NCBI GenBank assembly: GCA_964652825.1
Contig: CAZZCU010000001.1
Coordinates: 62,001 to 126,000, forward strand
Length of the DNA: 64,000 nucleotides
Reading direction: 5' to 3'
Origin: CAZZCU01 sp964652825
GTDB lineage: Bacteria; Bdellovibrionota_B; Oligoflexia; Oligoflexales; CAZZCU01
In this document: positions 62,118-64,000 of the stretch, one piece after another
How the letters are laid out: each line of letters opens with the position of its first letter
How positions within the stretch are numbered: position 1 is the stretch's first letter
Made by a program: the position numbers and the translations under genes
Notes under the pieces: model-generated
The model's input: the letters and a program-made list of their open reading frames with translations, nothing else
Told to the model about the DNA's origin: nothing
Databases searched by the model: none

Positions 62118-63614
62118 ATGGATTCTTTTTCTTCGCTCCCTTTTTCGGCAACCGCCAAGGCCTCAATTCCCAAGCTTCTCGGCCATAACCTAACATCTTC
62201 CTCCTTGTCGTACTGGGAGCAACTTAAGCTCAAACTCGCCGAGGTTTTAAATCCCGAAGATTACTCTGTCTGGATTGCGCCGCTACAAGCCAAGGAAGTC
62301 GGTCCCACGGAAATCGTGGTGTCTCTACCCAATCTCGTTTTCTATCAGGGCTTACTCGACAATTTTCTGGACAAAATCGAGCACTGCAAGTCCCAGTTGG
62401 GCATTGATCACATTTTAATTCGCTTTGAAACCGAAACCTCTGTTTGTGGTTCCGAGGGCTTCGCCAAGGAATTGTTAGCCGCTCACGATCTCTCAACATC
62501 GGAGTCGGAAGCCCTTGATGGTGAAAAGCTAGGAGCTGAGTTTGAACAAAATAGTGGCGGCACAGTTGTTTCACGCTCTCTGTCCTTGAAGTCTAATCTG
62601 AACACCAATTATACCTTTGAAACTTTTGTCAAAGGCCCCAGTAACCAGTTTGCGAATGCTACCTGCCATGCTGTAGCCGATGCACCAGGTCAAGCGTATA
62701 ACCCACTATTTATCTATGGTAGTACCGGTCTTGGTAAAACTCACCTTCTGCATGCCGTTGGTGCCAAGGTTTTAGAGCGTAATCAAAACGCTGTTGTTAC
62801 TTACATTTCCAGCGAACGCTTCATGAATGAAATGATCTATTGCCTACGTTTTAATAAAATGTGGGATTTTCGCCGCAAATACCGCCACTGTGATGTGTTT
62901 TTGGTCGATGATATCCAGTTCATTTCCGGCAAGGGCAGAACGCAAGAGGAGTTCTTTCATACCTTTAATGCCCTGCATGAGGCAAAAAAGCAGATCGTTA
63001 TTACCTCTGATCTTTTCCCGCAGGATATCCCCGATATCGAAGATCGCCTACGTAATCGCTTTCAATGGGGTCTGATCGCCGACATTCAACCGCCGGATCT
63101 TGAGACCCGCATGGCTATTTTGCAGAAAAAGGCTGAGACGTTAGCGATCAAACTTCGTGATGATGTGGCGCATTACATTGCCAACCACGCCAAACGCAAC
63201 GTGCGAGAGCTTGAAGGAGCGTTGCACCGCATCGCCGCGTATTCAGTCTTGCATGGCCGCGCCCTTGATTTGGAGTTGGCTGCCGAAACCTTTCAAAATG
63301 TTTTAGGCGAGCCCCCGAAACGGCTTACCGTGGAAATGATCCAAAAAACCGTCGCTGATCATTTCAAGATCCGGATTGCTGATTTAAAATCCAAGCGTCG
63401 CCAGCGAGCTCTAACCATACCGCGTCAAATAGCAATGTACTTATGCCGTTCCCGCACCAAATCGTCATTTCCTGAAATCGGCATCAAGTTTGGCGGCAAG
63501 GACCACACAACGGTTATGCACGCCGTGCGCAAGATCGAAGAAGATCGTGCTCAGGACCTGGATTTGAAGACACTTTTGGAAGCCCTGGAAAGAAAATTGG
63601 AACAATTGGCGTAG
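62118..63614 (+). CDS. dnaA: Chromosomal replication initiator DnaA
   Basis: 498 residues from ATG 62118. Domain I (SYWEQLKLKLAEVLNPEDYSVWIAPL) is preceded by about 30 unconserved residues and followed by a linker. Domain III has Walker A in FIYGSTGLGKTHLLHA, Walker B in VFLVDDIQFISGK, and the sensor/arginine-finger regions. Domain IV carries the DNA-binding signature GGKDHTTVMHAVRKIE. Initiates replication at oriC. Confidence 0.98.
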   Translation: MDSFSSLPFSATAKASIPKLLGHNLTSSSLSYWEQLKLKLAEVLNPEDYSVWIAPLQAKEVGPTEIVVSLPNLVFYQGLLDNFLDKIEHCKSQLGIDHILIRFETETSVCGSEGFAKELLAAHDLSTSESEALDGEKLGAEFEQNSGGTVVSRSLSLKSNLNTNYTFETFVKGPSNQFANATCHAVADAPGQAYNPLFIYGSTGLGKTHLLHAVGAKVLERNQNAVVTYISSERFMNEMIYCLRFNKMWDFRRKYRHCDVFLVDDIQFISGKGRTQEEFFHTFNALHEAKKQIVITSDLFPQDIPDIEDRLRNRFQWGLIADIQPPDLETRMAILQKKAETLAIKLRDDVAHYIANHAKRNVRELEGALHRIAAYSVLHGRALDLELAAETFQNVLGEPPKRLTVEMIQKTVADHFKIRIADLKSKRRQRALTIPRQIAMYLCRSRTKSSFPEIGIKFGGKDHTTVMHAVRKIEEDRAQDLDLKTLLEALERKLEQLA

Positions 63615-63922
63615 GCCTGGTTGTGGATAAGCTGTGGTTGAGGTTGTTTATTTGATGTTTATCGGACGTGTAGTTAATTGGGAACTCGTGGGGGAGCTTT
63701 TTGGGGGCAAGTTGGTCGCCTCAGTTTCCCACAAAAGTATCCACGAACGTACTGAGCAGATTACCCACAAGAATTCAACTTCCGTTTTTTTTGAAAATGC
63801 AGTATTTATAAGGCTTTATAAAGTTATTCACATGTGTATCCATTTACCTACTACTACTACTTAATAAGTAACTATATTTAATTTATTCATTAGCAGAATG
63901 CCGGCGATAAAGAGGTCAACAA
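63615..63922. other. oriC: Putative oriC (dnaA-dnaN intergenic region)
   Basis: 308 bases without a gene. A perfect DnaA box on the minus strand (TGTGGATAA, 63622-63630). One-mismatch boxes TTACCCACA (63761-63769) and TTATTCACA (63824-63832). Weaker sites are near 63725, 63737 and 63836. An AT-rich stretch (about 63861-63893) follows the last boxes and the CTA triplets, and fits the unwinding site. Confidence 0.85.
63846..63865. promoter_or_regulatory. DnaA-trio-like element
   Basis: Four consecutive CTA triplets (63848-63859; TAG on the other strand), then CTT AAT, immediately beside the DnaA-box-like sites at 63824-63844 and an AT-rich tract. This matches the known layout of DnaA box, short spacer, repeated trios and unwinding region. 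Confidence 0.65.
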
Positions 63923-64000
63923 ATGAAACTAGCAATTGAACGGGGAGCATTGAGTCGAGCAATCAATCGGAACCAAGGAACGATCTCCGAACGAAGCTTG
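63923..64000 (+). CDS. dnaN: DNA polymerase III beta clamp, N-terminal 26 residues (truncated by the window)
   Basis: ATG 63923 with AGAGG upstream. The visible residues MKLAIERGALSRAINRNQGT followed by ISERSL match the DnaN start (K-x-x-IER-x-x-L). The position after dnaA and oriC supports the call. The frame continues past base 64000. Confidence 0.9.
   Translation, partial: MKLAIERGALSRAINRNQGTISERSL

Noticed and set aside
63634..63864. Open frame of 76 codons on the plus strand inside the dnaA-dnaN gap
   Set aside because: It overlaps the DnaA boxes and the CTA repeats, has no ribosome-binding site and no recognisable protein pattern.
1..64000. CRISPR arrays, tRNA or rRNA genes, insertion sequences, prophage or toxin-antitoxin loci
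   Set aside because: No regularly spaced repeats, cloverleaf-like sequences, transposase motifs or phage genes were found by reading both strands; the RHH-like gene has no toxin partner.

Overview
The window is a gene-dense chromosomal segment carrying the replication origin. It has dnaA followed by an oriC-like gap and the first codons of dnaN at the right edge, and a parABS partition locus about 2 kb to the left of dnaA. I saw no rRNA or tRNA genes, no insertion sequences, no CRISPR array and no prophage genes. Gene content points to a Gram-negative bacterium of the former Deltaproteobacteria (Bdellovibrionota/Oligoflexia- or Myxococcota-like). The indicators are a TolQ-TolR-TolR-GltG/AgmX-type motor module, RNase J, a b558-type succinate:quinone oxidoreductase, separate b and b' ATP synthase subunits next to parAB, RpoH, meso-DAP-type MurE, lipoproteins and a PorV/FadL-like outer-membrane protein. 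The lineage call is inference from family distribution, not a phylogeny.

Layout. 1-6004 (+): a motor-type operon (TolQ-like, two ExbD/TolR-like, a GltG-like TonB-domain protein) runs into RNase J, a nucleoside-phosphorylase-like protein and a NUDIX hydrolase. 6054-12251 (+): isocitrate dehydrogenase family, PP2C phosphatase, M23 peptidase, secA and a small membrane protein. 12255-26201: almost all on the minus strand. It holds rph; a small RHH-like plus-strand gene; and, read right to left, ICMT-like methyltransferase, yajC, PorV-like protein, M16 peptidase, sdhCAB and purSQLF, the last two sets overlapping each other. 26240-36981: a mixed region with a UvrD/PcrA helicase, a large glycine-rich FN3 lipoprotein, rpoH, a diacylglycerol-kinase-like protein, an AmgK/MurU-like kinase-nucleotidyltransferase pair, a LysM lipoprotein and an unrecognised membrane protein.

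37109-50023 (+) is a division and cell-wall (dcw) cluster: mraZ-rsmH-ftsL-ftsI-murE-murD-ftsW-murC-ftsQ-ftsA-ftsZ. It is tightly overlapped but lacks murF, mraY, murG, murB and ddl. A direct-repeat MraZ operator precedes mraZ, and a perfect-consensus promoter precedes ftsZ. 50035-61923 (-) holds atpZ-atpI-atpB-atpE, then three parS sites and parA-parB, then atpF'-F-H-A-G-D-C, a glycosyltransferase and an epimerase. 61924-64000 (+) is the dnaA-oriC-dnaN region.

The regulatory DNA may be more unusual than the genes. One parS site forms the centre of a 30-bp perfect palindrome that is also a good intrinsic terminator for atpE. A run of CTA triplets beside DnaA-box-like sites looks like a DnaA-trio unwinding element. 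T-tracts spaced 11-15 bp lie between atpI and atpZ. Many downstream genes begin by overlapping the previous stop codon, several with GTG or TTG starts, so long co-transcribed units are likely.
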